Source of the DNA: Bagarius yarrelli
Taxonomy: Eukaryota > Chordata > Actinopteri > Siluriformes > Sisoridae
Length of the DNA: 64,000 bases
Reading direction: 5' to 3'
NCBI GenBank assembly: GCA_005784505.1
Contig: VCAZ01000252.1
Span: forward strand, 221,072 to 285,071
Position numbers and translations under genes: made by a program. Position 1 is the first letter of the stretch. Each line of letters starts with the position of its first letter. Positions 23,646-35,316 of the stretch are shown here, in pieces. The notes beneath the pieces are model-generated. The model made no database searches and was not told where the DNA came from. It saw only the letters and a program-made list of their open reading frames with translations.

Positions 23646-23795
23646 GAAGAGGGTGTCACGTGTGAAGCAGTCAGCGATCACAAAAAGCAAAGGAGATTAA
23701 ATCCAGTGATTATTACAAAAACCATTTCCTTACAGGGTTTAGCATTTGTTATTAGTCACAGATTTCGTAAAAGTTCCTGAAACTGAAACCGTGTG

Positions 23796-23799
23796 CGTG

Positions 23800-23850
<51 letters not shown>
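23796..23850. repeat. (GT)n microsatellite
   Basis: GT/GC run of about 55 bp. Confidence 0.97.
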
Positions 23851-23852
<2 letters not shown>

Positions 23853-24271
23853 GCTTAGCAAGTGCAACCATTTCTAATACAGTCAGCTGTACCCAGTATT
23901 TCTTTGTAGAGAAGTAAAGTTAGGCATGTTCTACTGGTGAGATGTTTTATGGTTATGTTGTCCTGTAGAGGACAGTGCTGCGAGAGGACATACTGGAATT
24001 TTGGACAATTGTGTGTGTTATTATTGTATCAAATGTAAAATTTGCCTGCAGGTCTTTTGGATTCCATTAAATTTAAACAGAATCGGTCCGGATCTCTGCG
24101 ATGGCTGAAAGGAGCGAGGGAACATTTTGCGCAGTATCCTGGAGTCTGTTCTCTCCAACCTACACGCAGATATTGTGGAGGTGTGTGAGGAAAACAGAAA
24201 GGCCTCCAGTTAAACACCCTCCAACATCTTATTCATAGAACATCCAATTCCCACTTACAGCCTGACGGGCT

Positions 24272-27200
24272 ATGAAAGGCAGTTCCCACAATCCACCAAT
24301 CACCATCTACAGTCCACCAATCACCATCTACAGGGGGTCTCCACCACACAGCATCTCTCTACAGTCCACCACACAGCATCTACAGTCCACCACACAGCAT
24401 CTACAGTCCACCGTCCACAATTCCACATACACAATCCACAACACACCATCTACAGTCCACACCATTCCCATTCCACCATTCACCATCTACAGTCCACCAC
24501 ACACCCAATCTACAGTCCACCATCCACAATCTACAGTCCACCACACACACAATCTACAGTCCACCAACCACAATTTAAAGTCCACATACACAATCTAAAG
24601 TCCACATACACAATCTAAAGTCCACAACACACCATCTACAGTCCACCATTCCCATTCCACCATCTACAGTCCACCAACCACCATCTACGGTCCACCAACC
24701 ACCATCTACAGTCCACCAACCACCATCTACGGTCCACCAACCACCATCTACGCCATTTCCATTCCACCATTCACAATTTATAATTCACTACATTACATTT
24801 ACATTATTTGGCAGACGCTCTTATCCAGAGCGACTTACATTTATCTCCTATTTATACAACTGAGCAATTGGAGGTTAAGGACCTTGCTCAGGGGCCCACA
24901 GTGGAAATTGGTGGTGCTGGGAATCGAACCCTGGTCTTTCTGGTATTAGGCCAACACCACTAAGCCACCACTTCCCTACACAATTACAGTCCATACACAC
25001 AATCTACAGTCCACCACACACAATCTACAGTCCACCATCCACAATTCAACATCCACAATCTACAGTCCACTATTTACAGTCTACAATCCACTATTCATCA
25101 ACCACCATCCTATCCAATCTACAGTCCACCACCTATAATCCACTATATCCACAGTCCACCACCTATAATCCACTATATCCACAGTCCACCACCTATAATC
25201 CACTATATCCACAGTCCACCACTTACACAGTCCACCACCTATAATCCACTATATCCACAGTCTACAGTCCACCACCTATAATCCACTATATCCACAGTCT
25301 ACAGTCCACCACCTATAATCCACTATATCCACAGTCCACAGTCCACCACCTATAATCCACTATATCCACAGTCCACCACCTATAATCCACTATATCCACA
25401 GTCTACATCCCAATCCACCTATATCCACTATAAATCCACCTAGTCCACGACCAGTCACTCACCTATAATCCACTATCCATCCACAGTCTACAGTCCACCA
25501 CCACCTATACATCCACTATATCCACATCCACAGTCTACAGTCCACCACCTATAATCCCACCACTATACCCTATATCCAAATCGTCCATATATCACTAGTC
25601 CACAGTCCACCACCTATAATCCACTATATCCACAGTCCACAGTACAGTCCTAGTCCACCACTAATCCACTATATCCACCACCGTCCACTCCACTATATCC
25701 ACAGTCTACAGTCCACACCTATACTACATCCACTATAATATATCCACAGTCTACAGTCCACCATAATCCTATAATCCACTATAATCCACAGTCTACAGTC
25801 CACCACCATAATCCACCTATAATCCACAAGTCTAAGTCCATACCACCTATATCCACTATCCATCCACAGTCTACAGTCCACCACCTATAATCCACTATAT
25901 CCACAGTCTACAGTCCACCACCTATAATCCATAATCCACCAGTCTATATCCACTATAATCCACACCTTATCTCACAGTCCACAGTCCACCACCTATAATC
26001 CACTATATCCACACAGTCTACAGTCCACCACCTATAACCACTCCACTATACCACAGTCTACAGTCCACCACCTATAATATATCCACAGTCCACAGTTCCC
26101 ACCACCTATAATCCACTATATCCACAGTCCACTACAGTCCACCACCTATAATCCACTATATCCACAGTCTACAGTCCACCACCTATAATCCACTATATCC
26201 ACAGTCTACAGTCCACCACCTATAATCCACTATATCCACAGTCTACAGTCCACCACCTATAATCCACTATATCCACAGTCTACAGTCCACCACCTATAAT
26301 CCACACTAGTCCACACCCACCTATAATCCACTATAATCCACAATCTACAGTCCACCACCTATAATCCACTATATCCACAGTCTACAGTCCACCACTATAA
26401 TCCACTATATCCACAGTCCACCACCACCATATAATCAACTATCCACATCTACACCGTCCACAGTCCACCTATAATCCACTATATCCATCCACAGTCTACA
26501 GTCATCCACCACCTATAATCCACTATATCCACAGTCCACAACCTATAATCCACTATATCCACAGTCCACCACCTATAATCCACTATATCCACAGTCTACA
26601 GTCCACCACCTATAATCCACTATATCCACACAGTCCACTATATAATCCACAGTCTACAGTCCACCACCACCACTATAATCCACTATCCATCCATATCCAC
26701 AGTCCACCACCTACTATATCCACCACCACTATATCCAGTCCCTACTAATCCACAGTCCTACAGTCACAGTACCACCACAGTCTACAGTCCAATCCACTAT
26801 ATCCACAATCTACAGTCTACAGTCCACCTATAATCCACCCACTATATACACAATCTAGTCTACAGTCCACCACTATAATCCACTATAATCCACTATATCC
26901 ACAGTCCACCACCTATAATCCACTATATCCACAGTCTACAGTCCACCACCTATAATCCACTATATACACAATCTACAGTCCACCACCTATAATCCACTAT
27001 ATCCACCATCCACCCTACCAGTACCACCACCACTATAATCCACTATATCCACAATCTACAGTCCACCACCTATAATCCACTATATACATCTACCACACAT
27101 AAGTCCACGTCCACCACCTATAATCCACTATATACCACCTACACAATCTACAGTCCACCACCTATAATCCACTATATCCACAATCTACAGTCCACCACCT

Positions 27201-27640
27201 ATAATCCACTATATCCACAATCTACAGTCCACCACCTATAACCCACCACACCCCCATCTATAATCCACCATCTTTGATCCACAAACGCCATTTACCATCT
27301 ACATTCCAAAACACATTTACAGTTCACTATGTACAGTCCACAATCTACAATCCACCATTTACAATCTCCACCATTCCTATTTCACCATTTTACAATTCTA
27401 CTGTCCACCACCTACAATCCACCATTTTTAACCTATATTCATACACATGCCTTCTAAAATCCGCCGTTTACCATCTACACCACATAGAATCCGCTAACCA
27501 TTACCGTGCCACCAATCCCCCCCACCCACTTCATACAATCCAACATTCCCATTCCATCATCCACCATTTACAATCTACAGTCCCACCATTTAAAATCCAC
27601 AATTCACCATCTACCACTTCACAACTACAGATCCACCATA
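24272..27640. repeat. 3.4-kb AT/CCA satellite array, 24-34-bp units
   Basis: The core (25120-27250) is made of units 'ccacctataatccactatat' plus 'ccacagt', often with 'ctacagt' added, giving 27- or 34-bp periods. The edges (24280-24760 and 27250-27640) are older variants built from 'ccaccatctacagt'. A SINE at 24785-24980 interrupts it. Unit lengths are irregular with many small indels. Confidence 0.95.
24785..24980 (-). mobile_element. tRNA-derived SINE, copy B1
   Basis: On the minus strand it reads AAGTGGTGGCTTAGTGGTGT (A-box region), then GGGTTCGATTCCCAG (B box), then GGGCCCCTGAGCAAGGTCCT. It ends in the teleost tail CGCTCTGGATAAGAGCGTCT. It inserted into the CCA-rich satellite. Confidence 0.85.
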
Positions 27641-27844
27641 ATCTAAAGTCCTTCAATCATCATCATCCTCATCATCACCTACAATCTGAGGCCAAATTGG
27701 CCATCCTAAATCAGGCATACGATGACATGTAGCTTTCTTAAATATAATAACAACATTACAGTCTGAGGCAAAGCAAAAGTTTACATTATTAATTATAGGA
27801 GGAAGAAAAAGAATAAACCCCAGCGTGTGTTCTAAATTAGCGGT

Positions 27845-27952
27845 TAAAAGGCCTTGCTCAGGGGCCCAAACGTGGTAGCTTGGAGGAGCCGGGAATCGAA
27901 CCCACAACCTTCGGGTTGGTAGTCCAACACCCTAACCATGAGCCACCATTTC
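27845..27952 (-). mobile_element. tRNA-derived SINE, truncated copy B2
   Basis: On the minus strand it has ATGGTGGCTCATGGTTAGGG, then GTGGGTTCGATTCCCGGC (B box) and GGGCCCCTGAGCAAGGCCTT. The tail found in copy B1 is missing. Confidence 0.8.
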
Positions 27953-27959
27953 CTCTTTT

Positions 27960-30395
27960 TACTGTAATAAGAAAACACTCAACAACGAAGTGTGACCACT
28001 GTGACCTGTGATTATTCTCTTACGCTACAGAAACGATATCAACCGTGACAATGTCTTATTTACGAACGCAATTATTTTCATCTGTTCAGTCACAGTACAT
28101 GTGAGGGAAACGTCTCAGAGTGAGCATAGCAGCTATAAACGCTCAGAATCCAGATCGAGTTACTAAGATACCAGAACATTCATCATCTCCTGCTGAGGAA
28201 ACCAAAAACATGTAGTCAGCTGATTTTTTGGGTATCGTTTCTCATGACATGGGGAGGGGGTAGATAAAACAGCACCGAGGTCACTAACAGCTCAACAAGA
28301 TGCTAATAATAATGCTAATAATAATGCTGATACATTTCTTGGATGTAAGTGAAAGTGACTTTTTGGAACTGTTTATTTCTAAACTCTTTTTTTTTTTTGC
28401 TTAATTTTATAACCAGGTTCGCACAATTATCCTTTAAATCAAAACACAAGAAAGCGTTCCAGATGAACCGAGCGCACCGCCGCAAGAGAAATTACAACAC
28501 TGACCTGTTACATAACATCCTGCAAGGATCTGAGGATTTAAACAAGAGAAAGCCAGAACCTTACAAACTCTCTGCCGCGTCCTAATGCTGGCAGCGTCTT
28601 ACCATGTGGAAGAGGACGTCCCGTTTAGGGCGTGACCTGGACGTGTACGTTCGTTAGGAAGAGGTTTAGAGGTGATAACGTCGGAATGCTGAAAAAAAAA
28701 CCCAACCACCGCAACAAAGCAACAATTGTTCAGTCAATTGTTGAGTCAAATACAGGCGCGGGGGGGGGGGGGGGGGGGGCCTTTAAAATACTGCGAGATC
28801 TACGAACAGCAGAGAAGTCGAGGGGTCGATTTATTGACCTCTGTTTATTGAACTGACGTTCAGACCAACTGAAATGAAGGAAAGGCCTAAACAACAAGAA
28901 AAGAGAGAAAGAAAAAAACCCAAATGGAAGTAAAATTAATTTTTAAAAAAAAGCACAGGATTATTTTAGCAAGAAAACCAAAACTAATACAAACCGCCGC
29001 ACTAATCAAGAACGAACACATTTACACACCAGATGATAATCAGAGAAAAATAAAACCCGCCTGAAACTCACTAGCGCGAAAACACAAAAACAACACTATA
29101 TACAAAGAACCGTCCCGGCTGGTGTTTCAGGAACTGAACTCTGGTGTGTTTGACGTGGAAACATCTCCGATCTGACGAACCGATGTGTAAACGTTCACAC
29201 GTTACAGCATGGAAAAGTACAGAGTCCGAGTGTGTAACACTAACCACAGGTGGAGCTGGGAGATGAGCTCTGAACAAAAACACACAAGGTTACATGCTCA
29301 GATACCGTACACACGTAGACATTTACTCTCACACACACACACACGAATAGAATAAAGGAAAGCCTGGTTCTGTATAGAAAGCCACTGAACGGAGTGTCCG
29401 GCGGTTCCCTGGTCCCGGGTCAGACGTGTGGTGCGGCTCGGTTCAGCAGGCAAAACAAGGAAAAATATGGAAATTATGTAAGAGCTTGTTTAAACACACA
29501 ACCTTTGATTGGCGTCAAAGCAAAACGGTTGGAAAAACACACCTGACATCACGATCAGTATGGGACGGGATTGTTAACGAATTAAAATAGATCAAATAAA
29601 TATTTATGGGACGTATTAATTCCAATATTAATCAATATTCCAGAAGGTAAACCGTGGCTTCGTGCTGCACTGCACACTGTAGCAGGAAATGAACAATAAA
29701 TAAATAAATATAGATATAAATATATGCCGACTATAAATATATGCTGATTGACCTTGTGTGTCATTTTATATAAGATTAAAGGTCACGATATTAAAATAAG
29801 TCAAGGAGACTATTATGGGGTGTGAAAAGGAAATGACTGATTTTAAAGCATTTAATTTTAATCTCGGTGATGTCAAAGGCAGGACTGAGTGGGTAAATGT
29901 TTATAAAAACACCTAATTACTTCTTTAATATTGATAATAAAGATAATTGTGATGTAATTATAATGCGCACATGGTGTGGGGGGGAAAGGGTGCTGGTTAT
30001 CATGTAGAAAGCAACATACTTTAATAAAAAAAAGAGATAATGTATAATTATTCGGCTGTGTGGGGGGAAAGGACGGTGGTTTAAACAGGTTATAACGCGT
30101 TATTAGTCAATAACCGGTTGATTTTGCACTGAAATATGCGGTTCTATGAGTCGACCTACTTTTGCGGTTTTGACTGCATTAAAACGAGAGGAAATCGCTC
30201 ACGAGCCCTAAAAGCGTCTCGTTATTTAATCTCAACTCTTTCGCCAAAAAATTATAAAAAAATCGCAATAAAATATTCCACATTTATTCGATTAAAAAAC
30301 TAAAAAAAAAAAACACCGCGTTTTAATGCCGGAATAAATGTTTTTTTAATTAAGAGATTATTTTTTGCTGCTGCCGAGTTTAAAGTAACAAAGAA
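27960..30395. other. kansl1 intron 1, no gene recognised
   Basis: A G run lies at 28759-28778 and short CA runs near 29330. A 78-codon plus frame (28349-28585) ends with a basic, hydrophilic stretch but has no recognised domain. Sequence becomes more CpG-rich toward 30.4 kb. Confidence 0.45.
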
Positions 30396-30399
30396 AAAA

Positions 30400-31010
30400 A
30401 GGTGGAACCTACCACGTGATTCCGAGAAGGGGGGGGTGGATTTCACCAATTACGCTCCAGTTTGAGTGTTTAAAAAATAATATATTTCTTAGTAATAATA
30501 AAATGTGTAATCCGGTGTGTAAAAGGTGTAAAAAACGGCTGCAGTAGATATTCCTGTTCGGGCTGAAAAATGAACGATGAGGGAAATAAAGAAAGCAATC
30601 CGGGTCCGCTCGTCCGGTAAATCCGCTCCGTTTGGGATTCACGAAATGGGCGAAGGAACCGAAATCATACAAAGGCAGAAAAAAATGGGAAGAAAAAATC
30701 CCGCTCCGGTGTTTAATCCCGCACTGCAGTGGTGTTCCGCCTCTCTGCCCGCTCACACGTCGCGGTTCCGCTGTGATTCGGCGATTTTCGGCTTGGATCT
30801 GCGTGCTGGTGCGGTGTGCTTTTAATATTGTTGTTGTGTCAGAGGGAAGAGACGGCGGGGGAAAATGGCGGCTCGGCGGATTTTCAACTCGACTGACAAA
30901 ACAGAAAACAGCGGAGCGCATCGGGCTTCCTCTTACTGACACTCACTCACCGACAGGGGGCGCTGGGAGCGCGCATCGGGCACACGCACACGCCATCTGC
31001 CGCTTCAGCC
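30400..31010. promoter_or_regulatory. CpG-rich block, candidate promoter or enhancer
   Basis: CpG density is clearly higher than in flanking sequence. The motif AAAATGGCGGC (30863-30873) matches the YY1 site that often sits just downstream of transcription starts, here oriented to the plus strand. Inferred to be an alternative kansl1 promoter, an enhancer or the start of a non-coding transcript. A 177-codon minus frame spans it but resembles no known protein. Confidence 0.4.
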
Positions 31011-31114
31011 TCGGCTTACAACACACACACACACACACATGTTCCTTTACAGAGCTTCCACCACGCCATTTCAGGAAAACATTGTGTGCATTGTTTAACA
31101 CACACACACAGAGA

Positions 31115-31390
31115 TAAAATGGTAGCTCAGTGGTTAAGGAGTGGTGATTGGTAGATGCCCTTTACCTCTCCTCATACAGATGAGCGACTGGGAGTTAGGG
31201 GCCTTGCTTAGGGGCCCAGCGGTGGAAAATCGGTGGTACTGAAAATCAAACCCCAGTCTTCCAATTAGCAGTGCATCTACCACCATGCTGGTAGTGCTGG
31301 GCCCCTAAACAAGGCCCTTACCTCCCAACTCTCGCTTGGATTAAGGGTGTCTACCAAATACCAGAACTACTACTAATGTAAATGTAAAGT
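31115..31390. mobile_element. SINE-derived composite, family B
   Basis: The first part reads ATGGTAGCTCAGTGGTTAAG, then GGGGCCTTGCTTAGGGGCCC. The second part carries the opposite orientation, 'gggcccctaaacaaggccct'. It looks like two family-B SINE pieces in inverted order, ending 'taatgtaaatgtaaag'. Confidence 0.6.
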
Positions 31391-31423
31391 AAACCGAAAA
31401 GCTACAACTAAACACTGAACCAT

Positions 31424-31442
31424 AACTAAGCGCGCGCGCGCA

Positions 31443-31486
<44 letters not shown>
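31424..31486. repeat. (CG)n/(CA)n microsatellite
   Basis: CG dinucleotides run into CACG and then CA repeats. Confidence 0.95.
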
Positions 31487-31488
<2 letters not shown>

Positions 31489-31499
31489 GAGGGTTCACA

Positions 31500-32463
31500 G
31501 AAATATGTCAAGATTAGATCCTAACCTGCCATCAACAAATCTAATTTAGGATCTAGACTTAGACATCAGTCTATTTAAGACATTTAAACAGACATGCGTG
31601 CAAACACACACACACACACACACATTTTCAGATATGTTCAGACAAAACTGATGGGGGGAAAAAACCCACACAAAAGTAACCAATCAGACAGCCATTGTGT
31701 GTATGTGTTTAAAAACAGCTGGGCCACAGCTGGATGTGAGTGGAGATAAAAACACAGCTATTTCTTTCCACCTTGAAACATCAAGAAATCTGCAGCACAG
31801 CCAGTTCCACTGCTGGAAACGAGTCGACATGTAGCTTCAAACACACACCGTAAAACACCCACCGCCCAGAAAGACCTTGATGATCTAGTACAGGTTTAAG
31901 CCTGGTTTAAGTCTAAAATAATATAATCTATAAAATAAAAATTAAAAAAATCTGGGGAAACTGCGCCATCTGTCGACCAGAGGAATGCATTTCCGTTTAA
32001 AAGATTTTTGGAAAGACGTGTGAAGTTATTCTATGTTCTAGTCCATGTTTATCTGTTATATTATTACAGTTTCAGGTTGTAATAACTAAATATTCATTAA
32101 ATATCTTTTTAAAAATAAGAATCCTATAAAAAGCTTTGTCTTACCGTTGAAAAGCATGAACTGGATCTCAATTCAAAAGGCTTCATTCTGTCCAGCCGAC
32201 TGTTTATATCCAAAAAAAAGGTTTAGTCTAAAAGAGAGACAAGCAAATGCATCAAATTCATTTTAACTGCTTTATTTTATCAACTGAACCAAAAAAAGAA
32301 CCAAACTTTTTTTTGTACTTTGCAGAACTGAAAACTAAAAAAAAAAATGTTTTTTAATAGGTATTTTTGTTTTTGGTAACAGTTATGATGCGACATGTCC
32401 CTTTTAGAGGAAAAAAACAAAATAGTAATTTATCAATTTTAGTAGCAAGTGAAGTGAAGGTCC

Positions 32464-32517
<54 letters not shown>

Positions 32518-32974
32518 GTGTAATAAAAACTGCTGAATAATTCTTTAATTTCATTAATTGTTCATTAAATGTTGATGTTCAGATCAGAAACTGATAAAAC
32601 TAATAAATGATTTTAAAAAAAAAAAGATTCTCAGGTCACGGATTACATATTAAAATGTTTAGATTTCATTTGTTAATTTCTTTTGACATATTTTAAATTA
32701 ATTTTGATTAAATATTTCCGCTCAGAATGTTTTGCCTTTTTTACACGGTTTTGGTAGTTATTTTAATGTAGAAATGGTATCAGGTAATAAAGACATGTGC
32801 TTTGTTTGTACAATAAAAAATGTTTCATATATTAAAGTTTCGTGTTTTAGAAAAATATCAAGAAAAAAAATCGTTAGTGTTTTTTTCCCCCGGGTAATAA
32901 TATTAACTCTCACACGACCCGCTAACATACATGCAAAAGTGAATAAACCTAAAAACATGATCAATTACCAGTAG

Positions 32975-33012
<38 letters not shown>

Positions 33013-33240
33013 TAAGGTTAATAACAGTAAGCTAACCATTAGCAAACGCTCCGTGACCGGTCCCAGCTAGTTCACAGTTGTGTTCTGAATATTGAACATA
33101 TTTTTCGAAAACTCAAATTCCGTCAATTTTAAGAAAATAAAAAAGCTTTTAAATGTTCGTAGATCCTCTAAAATAACGTACGGGTTAATTTTTTATTAGT
33201 ATGTTATTAAATAAAACGTTAAATTGTGACGTATCTAAAG
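31500..33240. other. kansl1 intron 1, no gene seen
   Basis: AT-rich. A TG run lies at 32469-32513 and a TAA run at 32977-33011. No conserved frame is seen. Confidence 0.5.
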
Positions 33241-33298
33241 AAGCTAAACACCGCGGAGGTCGAATACCCATTGAAGCTGTGTTCACTACGTAGGCGCA

Positions 33299-33496
33299 CT
33301 AACCGGTGGACGGTATTATGACGTCACCCCTCTTTGTAGTGAACTTCGCTATCAGGCTGTCCGGTATTTGGAATACGGCGCGCTGCTGTCGCTGCGATTT
33401 GAACTGAATGTCGGCCTGTTGACTCTGCAACCTCAGAAATATTTTTTCGGAATAACGCGTGAGGCGTAAAACAACACATCCGTCTGATTTAGCCAT
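33299..33496 (-). other. Unassigned small open frame in CpG-containing sequence
   Basis: A 65-codon ATG frame starts MAKSDGCVVLRL and is not low-complexity. It lies just inside the first kansl1 intron if the first exon ends at 33599. I recognise no domain. It could be chance, an alternative first exon or a small peptide. Confidence 0.2.
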
Positions 33497-33598
33497 CGTT
33501 AATTCCCCGATGCGTCCTTTTCTTTGCCCCCTCCTTCCACCGTGGAAAGAAAATAAATGCTTTTTTACGGAATGAGTGCAGAATTCACGTCCACTTAC

Positions 33599-33720
33599 CT
33601 GCGCGGATCAACCAGACATGAACCGGAAGCGCTGCTGTTCCTGCGCTGTGATTGGCTGATGACTGTAAAGCTGCGTGCTGATTGGCTGGTTTGGGTTTGT
33701 TTATCGGAGGGTGAAGTAAA
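33599..33720 (-). promoter_or_regulatory. kansl1: Probable kansl1 promoter and non-coding exon 1
   Basis: On the minus strand a strong donor, GATCCGCGCAG|GTAAGT, ends a short segment at 33599. Just upstream are an ETS-type site (CTTCCGGTT, 33622-33630) and two inverted CCAAT boxes (gattggct at 33650 and 33680). This layout suits a TATA-less housekeeping promoter. The exon would splice to the acceptor at about 14635. It carries a tiny upstream frame (MSG, then stop). The link to kansl1 is inferred from strand and order. Confidence 0.5.
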
Positions 33721-34069
33721 TAAACGATAGTAATTTTGCGAGTTTTTAAGAATTGTTGCCGTCTGCGAACAGAATGAAAACAGGTGAATGTAAAAACAGC
33801 GACTGTTTAAGAAAAGGAGAGAAAAAACACTATTTGCACATTAATAAACAGCAACATTTCGGCTGCAAACGATGTTCTGTTAATTATTAGTTTAATTTAT
33901 CAGGATCTGTTCAGTGATGAAAGATCATTTCTTTCACACAAATAAACAAAATTCCATAAATCTGTTCTCGGATCCTGGTCCACTGAAAGTTTCCCCTTTG
34001 GCTGCACTGAAGCTCCAGCTGTCCATCAAAAGCTTCAAGGTGAACCAACACATGAGCACTTTAGTTCAA

Positions 34070-35316
34070 AGTCATTTATTACGTCTTAAATTCTTAAAAT
34101 ATACATAGAACAAGCGCTTAACCCTAAAACATCTTTACTCAATACACAAACTGTATGAAAACAAGGATCGGATACTTTCTTCCAAAAAAAAACCCCAAAC
34201 AAAACAAACCCCACCATCATGTGCAGTGTGAAATAAAACCACAACTTCAAGTTCAGGTCTCCACCTTAACCCTCATCTTCTCACTGTGCACCAGAGTTTC
34301 CTTTGAGTGAGCACTAGACCACCACAGCGTGCAGAATTTCTAGGGGAATAAAACATCCAGTGTCCCACCTTGCAGCACGTGTTAAGTGAAAATTCTGACA
34401 TTAAAATAGAATTAAGGCAAGTTAAAATAGGGAACGTTTTTATAATACTGCTCTAAATAAACCAGGACCTTTTCCATGTCACAATAAAACCTTTCTGATC
34501 CAAACATTAAACTGGTCATAGAAACATTTCCTCCAACTTTATTAACTCTCACACGCTGTCTAATTCACTTGCACACCAATACTTTCAATTTTCCGGAAAA
34601 TGAACTCCACATAATCCAGAGTTAAAAAAAAAAAAAAAAAACCTGCTGGGGCCGGGGTGGGGGGTGGGGGGTAGAAAAACAACACTGCTCGGACTGATTC
34701 GCTCTCGTCTGCTTCTCAAAGTGCTCAAAAAGGGGAGAGGAATCAATGGACTTGCAACTCTTACACAGGTCTTTATTTCGATTAAATGAGAATAAAAGGA
34801 ACACAAAAGGCCGAGGCATTAAGACAGAACATTTCTGTGAAGATCTGTAGTTTGTGTTCTTTTGTTATTTTTTTTTCCTCTTTTCCTTCTTCACCGTTAT
34901 CTTCTATCCGTCTCCACTGGTGATGATGGAGAGGACTGGATCTCTGCGGAACGGATAAAGGACAGTTGTTGGGTTTTTTTTGACAGTAAAATCCCCCACA
35001 TTAATATGTGGATGAAGACTGGATGAGAAGGATTCACCCAGCAATAAGGCATAATGACAGGGACGGGAGCAAAATAACAACATTAAAAAAAAAAAAAAAA
35101 AAGGAAAAAGCACAGTAAAACAGAAAATTAAAAAAAATACAGAAATGAGGAGGTACTGTATTAGCAGCAGTTTGTTTTTTCCTTTTTTATTTGATTCTTC
35201 TCATCCTTCCTCTCGCTTGTGTCTTTTCATTCTGTTATTTTTTTTCGTCTCTGTAGGAACTGGGTAGCCCCAGGGATGGCGTAACGCTATGTGGTGTTGG
35301 AGTTCAGACAGAAGTG
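34070..35316 (-). other. cdc27: cdc27 3' UTR region
   Basis: Downstream of the stop at 35317-35319 the minus strand has AATAAA signals at 34772-34777 and 34075-34080, either of which could end the mRNA. Oligo-A/T runs lie at 34625-34640 and 35085-35102. If the distal signal is used, cdc27 ends only about 0.35 kb from the kansl1 promoter. Confidence 0.5.

Noticed and set aside
23591..23780. Coding poly-Cys or poly-Leu expansion from the CTG repeat
   Set aside because: It lies in an intron with no exon signals on either side.
30409..30942. 177-codon minus open frame
   Set aside because: It has no recognisable domain; high CpG content lowers stop-codon frequency and explains the length.
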